Shown: piece after piece, positions 1 to 8,745 of the stretch | How the letters are laid out: every line of letters starts with the position of its first letter | Position numbering within the stretch: position 1 is the stretch's first letter | Source: a virus | Direction: 5' to 3' (one strand) | IMG/VR virus record: IMGVR_UViG_3300009431_000520 | Coordinates: 1 to 48,293 of that record | DNA length: 48,293 bases | The notes under the pieces: model-generated | The model's database searches: none | Seen by the model: the letters and a program-made list of their open reading frames with translations, nothing else | What the model was told of the DNA's origin: nothing | Position numbers and translations under genes: made by a program

Positions 1-119
1 CTAAAATTTCTATCCAATAAACCTACTTCTTGTAATTTTCTACCAAAATCATCAGCGAGATCAGTAATGTCAATAGATTTATCATGTATATTTTTAACAA
101 CACCCTTACCAGTCCTAAC
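1..119. repeat. 119-bp terminal direct repeat (copy 1)
   Basis: Positions 1-119 are identical to 48175-48293. The repeat lies inside one continuous reading frame, so it is best read as the overlap left when a circular or circularly permuted genome is assembled rather than a biological terminal repeat. Its length fits a k-mer assembly overlap. Unique genome length is then 48,174 bp. Confidence 0.95.
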
Positions 120-968
120 TGCTTCGCCAAGTTTATTTCGTGCCTTTATAGCAGCTTTCTGTATTTTTTGCCCAACACGCAATAAAGCATCATCCGATAA
201 ATTAGCATCAGTTAAAACCTTAGCACCTCTTAATTGTAGATGTTTAATACTTTCTCTCTCTGCTCCAGAGGTAAAGTTAATAACTATTTGCTCTGCACTC
301 TTACCTTTTTTTGCTATTCCATGCCAGAATTTTCTAAGGAACTTGCCAGTAGGCTTACTGACAGCACGCAAACCTAAACCAAGAGCTTCTCCTATACCAC
401 CAATAGCACCTTCACGAGCTATATCCTTAGCTACCTGAGCTAATTCTTCGCCACCCTGCACGCCTAATGCCCTACCAGCAACTTCAACAACCCCTTGTGC
501 ACCAGCCCTTCCAATAGCACCACCACCAATAATACCAGCAGGACCACCAGCTGTGCCTAATGCTCCGCCACCTATTTGTCCACCTAATCTTATTAATTCA
601 TCAGATATATCTACAACATCTAAAATCATTTCAGGAACAGAGAAATCGCCAGGGTCAATAGGAACACCATCTAAAGCGAACTTCCTACCTTCTAATTTTG
701 TAACTTCTCTATCAGGGAATTTTTGCTGCAAGAAATTTTGAACAAATTCAGGGTCATCGCCAAAAGCTAATCTACCTCTCAAGCCAGCCTTTTGTAAAAA
801 GGAAAGCCCTAAATCTCTACCTGTTTGCGGAGCTTCTGGAAATTGTGCAGTGGTAAGACCAGTTTGTTGTTGCCCACCTAATTGGGCTACAGCATCATCG
901 ATATCAGCTTCAGTGGGTTCTTTATCGAATTCTATTATTTGCCCATTTATTTCATATTTAAAAGCCAT
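1..968 (-). CDS. Ejection/internal virion protein, N-terminal part (continues across the junction)
   Basis: Translating the minus strand from the ATG at 968-966 gives an open frame that runs off position 1 and continues in the same frame at 48174, ending at 47445. The whole protein is 565 residues. The start overlaps the upstream stop as TAATG. The N-terminus carries a short motif (FDKEPTEADIDDAVAQL) of the kind that begins large internal virion or tail proteins in many podoviruses. A Gly/Ala-rich hydrophobic stretch follows at about residues 125-170. It is last in the virion operon, after two other ejection-type genes, matching the P22 order of three ejection proteins. No lysozyme or protease motif is visible. 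Role in DNA ejection is inferred from size, composition and position. Confidence 0.75.
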   Translation of the reverse strand, partial: MAFKYEINGQIIEFDKEPTEADIDDAVAQLGGQQQTGLTTAQFPEAPQTGRDLGLSFLQKAGLRGRLAFGDDPEFVQNFLQQKFPDREVTKLEGRKFALDGVPIDPGDFSVPEMILDVVDISDELIRLGGQIGGGALGTAGGPAGIIGGGAIGRAGAQGVVEVAGRALGVQGGEELAQVAKDIAREGAIGGIGEALGLGLRAVSKPTGKFLRKFWHGIAKKGKSAEQIVINFTSGAERESIKHLQLRGAKVLTDANLSDDALLRVGQKIQKAAIKARNKLGEAVRTGKGVVKNIHDKSIDITDLADDFGRKLQEVGLLDRNF

Positions 969-2074
969 TATTGTGTCCTCCTAAAAGTATTACCACTTTT
1001 AGTTTGTCCAGACATTTGTCGAGTGCCAGGTTGAGTTTGTTGTTGAACTAAACCTACATCTCTAATAAATACTTCAGGATCTATGCCACTTTTCCTACCT
1101 AATCTTTGGAATTCTTTAACTGTTTTACCTTGTTGTCTTTCAATAGCACCAAACAATTTCCTTGCTCTATTTATAAAATCTTTTCTTTGTGCTGGTGCTA
1201 ATAATTTACCATTAATAGCTCTATTAAAGCCAGCTTGTATCTTCTGGGGTAAACTACCCGCTTGTCCTGCAGCCCTAAATTCACTTTCTCTAACTACTGA
1301 ACCAGGATCAAGTATTTTCATATAATTAAATAGCATAGATAAATCACCAGCAGGAGAAGGATTCGTAAAAGAAGCCTCTATTCTTGCTTGCGCATCTCTT
1401 GTTGTTACAAATACTTGTGAGGCTTTTTCAAACTGAGAGAATAAATCTTGTGGTTTAAGTAATCCCTCCTTATCAGCTTTTATTGTTTCTTGCAATATAA
1501 GTTTCTGTAAATCCCCTGCTTGTAAAGGAGTTTCGCCACGCAAGGCTTGTTCAAGCGTTTCTGCTTGTGCTGTTGCCAAACGACTTTGTGGAGAAGGTTT
1601 AATAAACCCACCCAAAGAAACTATATTGTTTAAAAGATCTACTACTTGATTACTGCCCTGTGCCTGTTGTCCTGTAAGCTCTGGTGGTTGCACGCCAGCT
1701 AAAGCTAAAGAAGTTTCAGTAGGCTGCCCTTCTTCATCTGTAGGTTGTTCTGGGGCAATACTTATACCAGCATCTTTTAATACTTGTTCACCACTTGCAC
1801 CCATAGCCATAGCTTCTTCTGTTTGTTGCTTATGAACTTTCTGAACAGATTTTAATACATTTTCCTGTAAAGGATTAAGCTGTTCCATTACCTGTTTAAG
1901 AACCTTTTTACCTTCCTCTTCTTTCCCAGGAACAGCTTTACCTGTAGCTTGTCCTGTAGCTACACCCACATCAAATGGTAAATCTTTAAATTTACCAGCT
2001 GCAGTAGTAGCTTTATTAATTAAACCATATAATAATTGAGCTATGTTTTTATCTTGTATATTTCCATTAGCCAT
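968..2074 (-). CDS. Putative ejection protein (368 aa)
   Basis: A 368-residue protein rich in Gln, Ala, Gly and Lys, largely predicted helical, with no transmembrane segment or catalytic motif I can recognise. It sits between a smaller Gln-rich gene (3 nt upstream) and the 565-residue junction-spanning gene (1-nt TAATG overlap), so all three are probably co-translated. The trio downstream of the tail genes matches the place and sizes of P22-type ejection proteins gp7, gp20 and gp16. Function is inferred from context; sequence alone says only low-complexity helical virion protein. Confidence 0.65.
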   Translation of the reverse strand: MANGNIQDKNIAQLLYGLINKATTAAGKFKDLPFDVGVATGQATGKAVPGKEEEGKKVLKQVMEQLNPLQENVLKSVQKVHKQQTEEAMAMGASGEQVLKDAGISIAPEQPTDEEGQPTETSLALAGVQPPELTGQQAQGSNQVVDLLNNIVSLGGFIKPSPQSRLATAQAETLEQALRGETPLQAGDLQKLILQETIKADKEGLLKPQDLFSQFEKASQVFVTTRDAQARIEASFTNPSPAGDLSMLFNYMKILDPGSVVRESEFRAAGQAGSLPQKIQAGFNRAINGKLLAPAQRKDFINRARKLFGAIERQQGKTVKEFQRLGRKSGIDPEVFIRDVGLVQQQTQPGTRQMSGQTKSGNTFRRTQ

Positions 2075-2076
2075 AA

Positions 2077-2706
2077 TTAACCTCCAAATGAAAATGGTCC
2101 AACACCAAATTTAGGTGAACCTAATGTTGAACCAAGACTTGTCTGAAAACTCTTTAAAAATGGATTCATTTGCGAAAGAGTTGTCATACCAGTCCCTGTT
2201 CCTGTTTGTGATATACCTCTCAACCCTGCAAGTGCTCCACTTAACTGTGCACCCTGTTGCATAATTGGAGCTTGGATTTGAGCTTGTCCACCAACTGCAA
2301 GATTCAAAAGTTGTGATAAGTTCTGTAGGTTGAATTGCTCAGCAGGAAATAAAAGATTACCAGCTATATCCTCTGCTGTTTCTCTAAAAGCCACACCACT
2401 ATCAGCTATGCCAAGATTTTGAAAGCCTGCCATATTACGCCCTGTCATTTGCGTAGCTTGCCCTGCTATAGCTTCAGGACTTATCCCCCCAGGTAACCCA
2501 CCAAGATACCCAGGTAAAGCTTGTCCTGTTAAGAGTTGGTTTATAAGGTTAAGCCCCCCTGCTTGTGCCTGTAACATACCAGGCTGAGCTGCCCTCTGTC
2601 TTTCAAGCAGTAACCTATTAAGTTCTTGCTCCTCAGGCGTAGCAGTAGCTTGTTGTTGCTGTTGTGTTGTTTGTGTTTGTTCGGTTGTAGTCCTTTCCTG
2701 TCCCAT
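2077..2706 (-). CDS. Putative ejection protein, Gln-rich N-terminus (209 aa)
   Basis: Starts at the ATG at 2706 behind a GGAGGG ribosome site. The first 30 residues are almost all Thr, Gln and Glu; the rest is rich in Gly, Leu and Gln with short hydrophobic segments and ends in FGVGPFSFGG. It overlaps the 3' end of the upstream GNAT-like gene by 74 nt in another frame. Small Ala/Gly-rich proteins at this position in P22-like phages are ejection proteins of the gp7 type. No enzyme motif is seen, and the assignment rests mainly on gene order. Confidence 0.6.
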   Translation of the reverse strand: MGQERTTTEQTQTTQQQQQATATPEEQELNRLLLERQRAAQPGMLQAQAGGLNLINQLLTGQALPGYLGGLPGGISPEAIAGQATQMTGRNMAGFQNLGIADSGVAFRETAEDIAGNLLFPAEQFNLQNLSQLLNLAVGGQAQIQAPIMQQGAQLSGALAGLRGISQTGTGTGMTTLSQMNPFLKSFQTSLGSTLGSPKFGVGPFSFGG

Positions 2707-3112
2707 ATTTCCCTCCTTTGAATACTTTAATTAAACCAGTTCTTTTTCTTCTTGCATCACCGACAAAATATTCGCAATCCTTATTCTGATTAAAAAACTT
2801 ATTCCTTAATATTTTATATACTTCCCACCTGTAATCTGGGTGGATCCAAGTATTCGCAACATAAGCTATGTTACCTGTTTCCACATCTTCTGTATAAGCC
2901 GAGAAAGTTTCTTTACATATAATCCTGCCAAACTGCTCATAATTAATACGCCAACTTTCGACATAGCCCACAATGCGTTTATTATCAGTAACCCAGAGGA
3001 TACGACCCTTTCCGATGAGTCGTTTAAAATACTTCTCTGCTTCTTCTCTTGGTAATTTGTATTCGTGCCAGTTTTCTTTTTCAAGGTATATGTTTATTAA
3101 TTGGTCTATCAT
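2633..3112 (-). CDS. GNAT-like acyltransferase-fold virion-region protein (159 aa)
   Basis: The protein has the alternating pattern of a GNAT fold: a strand with ILWVTDNKRIVGYVE near residues 38-52, then YVANTWIHPDYRWEVYKIL, which resembles GNAT motif A with its pyrophosphate loop degraded. Acyltransferase-like proteins occur next to tail or internal virion genes in T7-like and other podoviruses, where catalysis is doubtful. The start overlaps the upstream fibre stop as ATGA. The last 25 residues are read out of frame with the next gene and may be spurious extension. Role unknown. Confidence 0.55.
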   Translation of the reverse strand: MIDQLINIYLEKENWHEYKLPREEAEKYFKRLIGKGRILWVTDNKRIVGYVESWRINYEQFGRIICKETFSAYTEDVETGNIAYVANTWIHPDYRWEVYKILRNKFFNQNKDCEYFVGDARRKRTGLIKVFKGGKYGTGKDYNRTNTNNTTATTSYCYA

Positions 3113-4140
3113 CTTATGTTCATTATATAACCTACAGAACTTATTCTAAGACCATTCCCAGCACCACAATCATACTGTATTTGTTGAGAACCATCTGTTG
3201 CACACCATCTTTGTCCAACAATCGTGCAGCCAAGAGTTGCAGCATCGTAAAATAAAACACCATTTTGATCAATATTTGAACCAGTAGAACCATTGGGTTT
3301 AATATAAGCCTCAGCTTGAACACCTGCCGAAGTTTCTGTTACAAATATATTAAATATTCCCATAGTAGAAGTTGCAGCTATAGCTGAAGCACAACTTAGT
3401 GCTCCACTCCAGCCATTACTGAGTGTTTGAGTCATAGAAATAGGAATATCGTGCATCCAGATATTACCTCTTTGAAACCCACCACCCTTAGGATGAATTT
3501 TATCATCGGTATCTATACGCACTGCACCTATCACTCTCCAGTATTCAGTGCTTCCACCACCACTATCATCGAAATAGAGTTTAGTAGCACCAGAAACACT
3601 ATGCCCTGCATGGTCATCCACATCGGGCGGATTAGCCCCTAATAACTTGATTTCATTATCTTGGTTATACCCAACATAGCACCAGCCAGCACCACCAGAA
3701 TAACTATCTGTAGCTCCATCATACCAATCCCCTGCTGTAGCAAAGGTAAGAGTGGTATCTACAGCCGTAGATACTTTTGTATGCCCATGAAAACCTATGC
3801 CGGGTCTTATTACAACTGTAGTATCATCATTTGAAGTATCTGTTATTTCTAATCCTCTTACTATGCCATCACTTGCTGCAACAGAAGAAACATTTATAGC
3901 AGGAATGCTACCAGCTCCAGAAGGTATCGAGCTAAGAGAGGTCAATGCAGCACCACTGACTTTAGCTGCTGTAGTTATCTGGGCAAGTTTAGTATCCACT
4001 ATCGCTGCAGCAGCAGCAATATTAGCGTTGGTTATGTTTCCATTGTAGTCGTTGTAGATTACATCAAAATTGTCGTTGTGTTCTGAAGCCACGATTACAG
4101 CTCCAGAAGAAAAGGTATTTGTCTTAGTGATTGTCGCCAT
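3109..4140 (-). CDS. Tail fibre or receptor-binding protein (343 aa)
   Basis: The N-terminal 40 residues (FSSGAVIVASEHNDNFDVIYN, then NANIAAAAAIVDTKLAQI) match the start of many phage fibre/tip proteins that attach to the tail. The centre and C-terminus are Gly-, Ser- and Thr-rich beta structure without catalytic motifs. It lies directly downstream of tail hub genes and upstream of the ejection genes, a usual place for adsorption proteins. No depolymerase signature is visible. Host range role is inference. Confidence 0.7.
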   Translation of the reverse strand: MATITKTNTFSSGAVIVASEHNDNFDVIYNDYNGNITNANIAAAAAIVDTKLAQITTAAKVSGAALTSLSSIPSGAGSIPAINVSSVAASDGIVRGLEITDTSNDDTTVVIRPGIGFHGHTKVSTAVDTTLTFATAGDWYDGATDSYSGGAGWCYVGYNQDNEIKLLGANPPDVDDHAGHSVSGATKLYFDDSGGGSTEYWRVIGAVRIDTDDKIHPKGGGFQRGNIWMHDIPISMTQTLSNGWSGALSCASAIAATSTMGIFNIFVTETSAGVQAEAYIKPNGSTGSNIDQNGVLFYDAATLGCTIVGQRWCATDGSQQIQYDCGAGNGLRISSVGYIMNIR

Positions 4141-4471
4141 ACTTAAACTCCTTTACTTTGTTTTTAATTTTCCTTCTTTTATACTTCTTCATATGCTTTT
4201 CCTTTTTCTTCTTTTCCCAATGCTCAAGCCCATCAACCTCTCTCTGCCAGCCAGCTATGACAGACTTCATTATGGTCTTATGGTCTTTGTCTTTCATGCC
4301 TGCCTTGCAGGGCTTACAGGTTACTACTCTCATCTTAGAACCGTCATCTAATAAGAACTGCACTTGGTCGTAATCAGGAGTGGTTACCTTCTTGACTTCA
4401 GTCCCCACAACCTTTTCTATTATCATATTCTTACCACACATGATACAATGTCCAAACCTATCTACTATCAT
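4124..4471 (-). CDS. Zinc-ribbon-like basic protein (115 aa)
   Basis: Two CxxC pairs (CIMC near residues 9-12 and CKPC near 52-55) suggest one zinc site. The C-terminal third is a dense Lys/Arg run that is probably helical and nucleic-acid binding. It overlaps both neighbours by a few bases within the tail operon. I do not recognise the family. Presence among tail genes may make it a tail assembly or small virion protein, but that is only positional. Confidence 0.6.
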   Translation of the reverse strand: MIVDRFGHCIMCGKNMIIEKVVGTEVKKVTTPDYDQVQFLLDDGSKMRVVTCKPCKAGMKDKDHKTIMKSVIAGWQREVDGLEHWEKKKKEKHMKKYKRRKIKNKVKEFKYGDNH

Positions 4472-4725
4472 GTTAGTTCCACCACCTTTTGATTTCCGGA
4501 AATGTTTATAATATTGTAAATCTTTCCATCATCTGTATCTCGCCAATATGCAAAGGTATTCCTTTGTATCGTAGGTTCTGTAGCCTGTTCAAATATTCTT
4601 GGGAACTTATCAAGATACTGCACTATATTAAATACATCTCTATCAAGCGTATTAATATAATCCTTGAGTTTCTCAATATCCTCAAATCCAATAAAATTGC
4701 TTAACTTTTTAGGTTTATCAGCCAT
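4468..4725 (-). CDS. Small tail-region protein (85 aa)
   Basis: An 85-residue protein with a helical N-terminal half and a C-terminal beta segment (FAYWRDTDDGKIYNI) like the short tip or adaptor proteins often found after tail hub genes. Its stop region overlaps the downstream zinc-ribbon gene by 4 nt and its start abuts the stop of the tail hub gene. No family recognised. Confidence 0.65.
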   Translation of the reverse strand: MADKPKKLSNFIGFEDIEKLKDYINTLDRDVFNIVQYLDKFPRIFEQATEPTIQRNTFAYWRDTDDGKIYNIINISGNQKVVELT

Positions 4726-6272
4726 TATATCGTCTCCAGATGTGGCATAGTTCCAAATCCGTCTACTTGAAATGTCTCAGACGCAGTATTGTTACGAAAC
4801 CTAAATCTTACCACTCTGCCCCTGCCAAGAGCAGTATCTATTCTTTTTACGTTTCCACCACTTCTTGCATAAGTAGCTGTGTCATAAACCCCTGTTCCGT
4901 AAACATCAGCACTCGTTGATAAATCAATGGAAAGGGTCTGCTGTGGATCGCTGTCAAAATCATAAGAATACGAAAATGAAAGAGTATTAGAAGCTATCTG
5001 GTAATAAAGGGTAAGGTGTGCTACGCCCTTCTTATCAACCAAATCATCATAATGCTTCCAATTTGTCCAGTAATAAGCATCTATGGCTGTCTTGACATTA
5101 ATAGGGTAGTCGTCAGCACCTGTGTCTGACCTATAGACAAACCCTGCATAATCCCCCCAGTAAGGTCTTTCCTCAACACCACTTACATAGAAAGTAGCCA
5201 TACTCGCAGGATCTAACCCATCATATAAAGTCCAAGCATTGTTGAAGTAATCCCACACCACCACTTTGTCGTTCTCAGAACTACCGCTTGCAGTTAAGGC
5301 ACACCAGTATCTATTCTTGCTCTTCTGCACAAGGCTTACTGCATTAGAGTATTTAAGGATATTCATTGTATCCAGTGTAGCGGTAATCTTGTCGCTTATT
5401 TTAAATGAGTTCATACCATCGTAGAAATAGAACCCATCTTGTGCTAAGAATACAAGCCCATTATCAACCTCTTGTATTGAGAAGGGTGCGGCACAACCTA
5501 CTGCTGAGTTACTTTTACCACCACCGGGAAGGATAAAGGGAACATCAACATCACCAGTAAAGAACACATTATAAATAGAACGGTCTTTAAAAACTACCAA
5601 CCTATCGGATAAAACCTGTAACCCCTGTATCTGTTGTCCATCATCTCTGGATACATCTATAAAATCAGTAGCTGTCCAAGTCTTAGAGTCTTTAAGATTA
5701 GACCAGTATATCCTCGATGTGTGCGTGCCGCCTGAGAGAGTGATATTGCCTAAGAATAAATAGTTATTAAACAACTCCACATACTTGGCTTTCGTAAGGT
5801 TTGTGGGTATCTCTGCCGCTGCAAGACCTGTGTTGTTAGCCCCATCCCACAGGAAGGGAACATCATTACCATTGGTCATATAAAGTCTGTTCTCAAATAC
5901 CGCCCCATCTATGTGGTAGCCAGTGGTAATAGAGATGCTTGAGGTGATATTATCCCAAGTTCCGTCTAAATCATCCATCCTATAACACTTATCCCCTGCT
6001 ACAGTTACAGCCTTTCTCGTAAGAGCACCGCCTGCAATATACTCAAACCAGAATAAACCATTCATATCTGCCCCAGAATTCAAGGTAGCCGTATTCAAAG
6101 CAGTATATCCGTTCCTTTTTATAATAGACCCGAACTTATCAAAGTCTATATTCTGCAGGTCGCTTGATTCGTTGTTCTGCAGACCTAAAGCCCCAGCGGT
6201 GGTATTTAACCCACCATTGAGGATTTTATCAGAAATTGGAACTGAAGCTGTTGTGTAAGGTATCCCAGCCAT
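4725..6272 (-). CDS. Tail hub/needle-platform protein, P22 gp10-like (515 aa)
   Basis: A 515-residue beta-rich protein with repeated blades such as FENRLYMTNGNDVPFLWDG, FNNYLFLGN, LSDRLVVFKDRSIYNVFF and LVFLAQDGFYFYDG. These resemble the beta-propeller of podovirus tail hub proteins (P22 gp10 and relatives). The N-terminus has the common LNTTAGALGLQNNESSDLQN segment of this group. It directly follows the gp4/tail-tube-like gene. Assignment rests on this repeat pattern and gene order. Confidence 0.75.
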   Translation of the reverse strand: MAGIPYTTASVPISDKILNGGLNTTAGALGLQNNESSDLQNIDFDKFGSIIKRNGYTALNTATLNSGADMNGLFWFEYIAGGALTRKAVTVAGDKCYRMDDLDGTWDNITSSISITTGYHIDGAVFENRLYMTNGNDVPFLWDGANNTGLAAAEIPTNLTKAKYVELFNNYLFLGNITLSGGTHTSRIYWSNLKDSKTWTATDFIDVSRDDGQQIQGLQVLSDRLVVFKDRSIYNVFFTGDVDVPFILPGGGKSNSAVGCAAPFSIQEVDNGLVFLAQDGFYFYDGMNSFKISDKITATLDTMNILKYSNAVSLVQKSKNRYWCALTASGSSENDKVVVWDYFNNAWTLYDGLDPASMATFYVSGVEERPYWGDYAGFVYRSDTGADDYPINVKTAIDAYYWTNWKHYDDLVDKKGVAHLTLYYQIASNTLSFSYSYDFDSDPQQTLSIDLSTSADVYGTGVYDTATYARSGGNVKRIDTALGRGRVVRFRFRNNTASETFQVDGFGTMPHLETI

Positions 6273-7505
6273 TTATATCACCCGTGGTCCATAAAAACTT
6301 CCCACTTGCCTATAACTCAAATTAGAGTGAACCAGAAAGTCCCTGCTTCCCTGCCCGGCTCTTTTCAACTTTGGAAACCAGTCAATCTTATCTGCATTGG
6401 TTCTTTTTAAAGACCTCATCTCATCTTGCCACATAGTGTAGAACGTCTCTGTGCCCTGCTTAATCTCTGTCTCTCCCTTTATCTTGGAAACAGCCAGAAG
6501 AATTATAGCCTCATCAAAATCCTGCCCTAATTCATGGACATCTTCATCGGCTACCAATCTATAGGGGTCTTTATAATACTGAATGTTCATATCGAAGGCA
6601 GAGCTTGGTAGAGGATATAATTGTATCTTCCGATAAATTATACCTGCTGTAGTGTCTCCGACTGGTAGGACTGCCACAATAGTATTAGCAGTATTACAAT
6701 CAACAGTAATCCTCCCAGTAGTAGAAGCATTTTTTACCACTCTTTCTACTGTTTGGAAGCTCTTTGAGCCATTCACAACAGTAGTTCCATTAGAAGAATT
6801 GGTTGTTATAACCTCGAAATCAGGATAACCAGCTACAGTCCCAAACACAGTAACCTTAATAGAAGTATCCCCTGAAGCAGAGGAAGCTATCCTCATAACA
6901 GAGGCTTCTTTAGGTTGCTCCATTACCATATCCTCCCCCCACATACGATAGTGGGTAGGTATGTCCTCATCTGTGTTATAAGCATTGGTTTGATAGAAAT
7001 CTTGGTCTGTGATGTAGTTCATTTTATAAGGGTAACCCCACTCCTCGTGCCAAAGGAACATCCTATGCCCTGCTTGCACTGGGAGGTTGTATTCTTCCTG
7101 TCCTAATATCTTATAAGTTCCATCAGTAACAGAGCTACCTGAGTAGCTGTGATCCAATGTTATAGCTGTTTCCCCTGTTACTTTGCGGATTATAAAATAC
7201 TGCCCATCACCTTCGAGCTTTATTCTCCTCCCTACCCTGACACCTTCCGTAAGAAAGGTAGCACCAGTTATTGTTATCGTGCTTGTGTTCACAGTAAAAG
7301 CTCCAGCCCCAGAACCTGCTTCATAATACTTCTTAGTCCTGAAGTGTGTTTTACGCCTCATTATCCTCCAAGGGGCTTCACGGCTTATCCTGAACAGAGA
7401 GGTATTTATTAGGTTCTTTGTAGGAGTATCATACTGAGTGCCAGATTGGTCTTTTGTAGCACGACGCTTAACTTCGTCGGCTAAATCCTTGAATGTCATT
7501 GACAT
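6273..7505 (-). CDS. Head-tail adaptor / tail tubular protein (410 aa)
   Basis: The N-terminal helical region (FKDLADEVKRRATKD, then NTSLFRISREAPWRIMR) and the C-terminal helical region (YYKDPYRLVADEDVHELGQD) match podovirus tail-tube/adaptor proteins, which contact the portal ring. A beta-rich insert of about 80 residues around 195-285 looks like an Ig-type or beta-sandwich domain that decorates such rings. It ends immediately before the tail hub gene. The gene upstream is an intruding HNH nuclease, so the operon has been interrupted here. Confidence 0.7.
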   Translation of the reverse strand: MSMTFKDLADEVKRRATKDQSGTQYDTPTKNLINTSLFRISREAPWRIMRRKTHFRTKKYYEAGSGAGAFTVNTSTITITGATFLTEGVRVGRRIKLEGDGQYFIIRKVTGETAITLDHSYSGSSVTDGTYKILGQEEYNLPVQAGHRMFLWHEEWGYPYKMNYITDQDFYQTNAYNTDEDIPTHYRMWGEDMVMEQPKEASVMRIASSASGDTSIKVTVFGTVAGYPDFEVITTNSSNGTTVVNGSKSFQTVERVVKNASTTGRITVDCNTANTIVAVLPVGDTTAGIIYRKIQLYPLPSSAFDMNIQYYKDPYRLVADEDVHELGQDFDEAIILLAVSKIKGETEIKQGTETFYTMWQDEMRSLKRTNADKIDWFPKLKRAGQGSRDFLVHSNLSYRQVGSFYGPRVI

Positions 7506-7507
7506 GA

Positions 7508-7861
7508 CTATCTCCCTTCTTGTATCTCTTCCATATGTATCTTCATATGTTTACTTCTATCAATTAATTCGAGATTTTCTATCCTATTGTCTAACTTATT
7601 GCCATTAATATGATGTATAATCTCTGTTTGAGTAAGTTCTCTACCAAGATACTCCTCAAATATTAACCTATGTTCTGCTTCAACATCACTCTTTACAGTA
7701 AATATATATCTATAACCATCTTTAATATAAACTCCGCCTCTCCAATTCGGGCACTTCTCTCTTTTTCTACCAACCATCCATTTACCATAACCTCTTTCAA
7801 TGGCTCTTTTCCTTATGGCTTCTCTATGTTCTGGCGTTCTAATATAACTGCCTGTTCCCAT
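7508..7861 (-). CDS. HNH homing endonuclease (117 aa)
   Basis: Contains EHRLIFEEYLGRELTQTEIIHHINGNKLDNRIENLELI, shown here only as its two parts: the AEHR strand and the HHINGNKxDNRxENL core of free-standing HNH homing nucleases (histidines at about residues 83-84, Asn at 93-97). A GGAG site lies 8 nt before the ATG. It interrupts the tail module, and 105 nt upstream of it carry no gene. Such genes are selfish and usually dispensable. Certain as an HNH protein; target unknown. Confidence 0.9.
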   Translation of the reverse strand: MGTGSYIRTPEHREAIRKRAIERGYGKWMVGRKREKCPNWRGGVYIKDGYRYIFTVKSDVEAEHRLIFEEYLGRELTQTEIIHHINGNKLDNRIENLELIDRSKHMKIHMEEIQEGR

Positions 7862-7966
7862 ATTACCATCTCCATTTCATACGAAAACCTGTATATTTTG
7901 TCTTGCTAATTGGGGTTTCGAATTCCCCTATTTCTAAATGAGAGCCTACGAAGTGCAAGAACTTTC

Positions 7967-8200
7967 CTACCCGGTAGACCCTGTGAACTTTTTTAACAAC
8001 TCCGATAATCTAAACAGGGCTTTCTGTATTCTCTCTGTCCAAGCCTCTATTAAATCCACCAAACCATCTTGTGATGGCTGGAATATGTTAATAAGACCTG
8101 CTGCTACCTTACCTATTGCCCCGATAACACCTACCACCATATTCACATTCTTAACAAACCACGCAGCTATTGAAGTCAGAAAAGCTACAATCTTCATCAT
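7967..8200 (-). CDS. Small membrane protein, possible holin (77 aa)
   Basis: The first 40 residues form one or two hydrophobic segments (IVAFLTSIAAWFVK and VVGVIGAIGKVAAGLINIF) followed by an amphipathic helix with charged residues. It is one of four tiny genes in a row (8736 down to 7967), overlapping the upstream 58-residue gene as ATGA. A hydrophobic N-terminus with a charged tail fits a holin or other lysis membrane protein, but no endolysin is found beside it, so the function stays open. Confidence 0.5.
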   Translation of the reverse strand: MMKIVAFLTSIAAWFVKNVNMVVGVIGAIGKVAAGLINIFQPSQDGLVDLIEAWTERIQKALFRLSELLKKFTGSTG

Positions 8201-8373
8201 ATACCTCCTTTATCAACTTCGCCTTCTACGAATTCAATTAGTGCCAAACTTTCACTTAAATGCTTTTTAGCTTTTGTAAAGTGTATAATTGTTTTTTGCA
8301 TCTCATCTTCTGATTTTTTTAAATCAGCTATTACCTTTTTAAGAATATGCAAATCAATATTTACTGTTGCCAT
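8197..8373 (-). CDS. Short coiled-coil protein (58 aa)
   Basis: Minus-strand frame from the ATG at 8373-8371 to TGA at 8199-8197. The sequence is a single amphipathic helix (HILKKVIADLKKSEDEMQKT and on) with a heptad-like pattern. It overlaps the 77-residue membrane protein genes on both sides. Tight coupling to membrane proteins suggests a shared process. No family recognised. Confidence 0.6.
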   Translation of the reverse strand: MATVNIDLHILKKVIADLKKSEDEMQKTIIHFTKAKKHLSESLALIEFVEGEVDKGGI

Positions 8374-8587
8374 TTTTCTTTATGAAATCCTTTATATCAT
8401 CAAAGCGATTATCAACATGGTTTTGGAAATCATCTATTCTCTTACTTACTGATTTCTGAGCTGAATGACACTCGTTCTTAGTTACTTTATTGTTAAGTCT
8501 ACCATTCAACATTCTACCCATAAAAAGACATATGCCTACCAATGTTAAAACCCCTATTGGTTGAACGTATGGTATTAATTCTTCCAT
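8354..8587 (-). CDS. Single-pass membrane coiled-coil protein (77 aa)
   Basis: One clear transmembrane helix at about residues 11-28 (GVLTLVGICLFMGRML) followed by a charged helical stretch (QKSVSKRIDDFQNHVDNRFDDI). This layout recalls small spanin-like or holin-accessory proteins. The start overlaps the upstream 49-residue gene stop as TAATG. Function is uncertain. Confidence 0.55.
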   Translation of the reverse strand: MEELIPYVQPIGVLTLVGICLFMGRMLNGRLNNKVTKNECHSAQKSVSKRIDDFQNHVDNRFDDIKDFIKKNGNSKY

Positions 8588-8736
8588 TATTGTGCTTTCT
8601 TCTCAGGCTCAACTTTCTTCGCAGGAGGTTTATTCATTTCCTCGGCTATTTGACGTTTGGTTTCACTAAGCTTTCCCTGTATAACTTCTGCCTGTATCAT
8701 TAGTTTGCCATATTGTTCATACAGTTTATCCAGCAT
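8587..8736 (-). CDS. Small helical protein (49 aa)
   Basis: Starts at ATG 8736 behind a GGAGG site; stop TAA at 8589-8587. The sequence is an amphipathic helix followed by a Pro/Lys/Glu tail (PPAKKVEPEKKAQ). It heads the four-gene set of tiny membrane-associated proteins. No homolog recognised; supported by ribosome site and the 1-nt TAATG coupling to the next gene. Confidence 0.6.
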   Translation of the reverse strand: MLDKLYEQYGKLMIQAEVIQGKLSETKRQIAEEMNKPPAKKVEPEKKAQ

Positions 8737-8745
8737 AAAACCTCC

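Noticed and set aside
1-119. Biological direct terminal repeat as in T7-like phages
   Set aside because: It lies within a coding frame and its length matches an assembly overlap; true terminal repeats in podoviruses are usually intergenic.
67-438. Plus-strand frames over 1-24 kb (for example 67-438, 11081-11545) as genes
   Set aside because: They lie antisense to clear minus-strand genes, lack ribosome sites and have the composition of mirrored codons.
2866-3084. Minus-strand frame overlapping the GNAT-like gene
   Set aside because: It lies in another frame wholly inside the GNAT-like gene and has no ribosome site.
7890-7945. GGGG-TTTCGAATT-CCCC hairpin, possible tRNA T-arm or terminator
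   Set aside because: The T-loop has the wrong closing bases on either strand and there is no acceptor stem and no T-tract; only a short inverted repeat remains.
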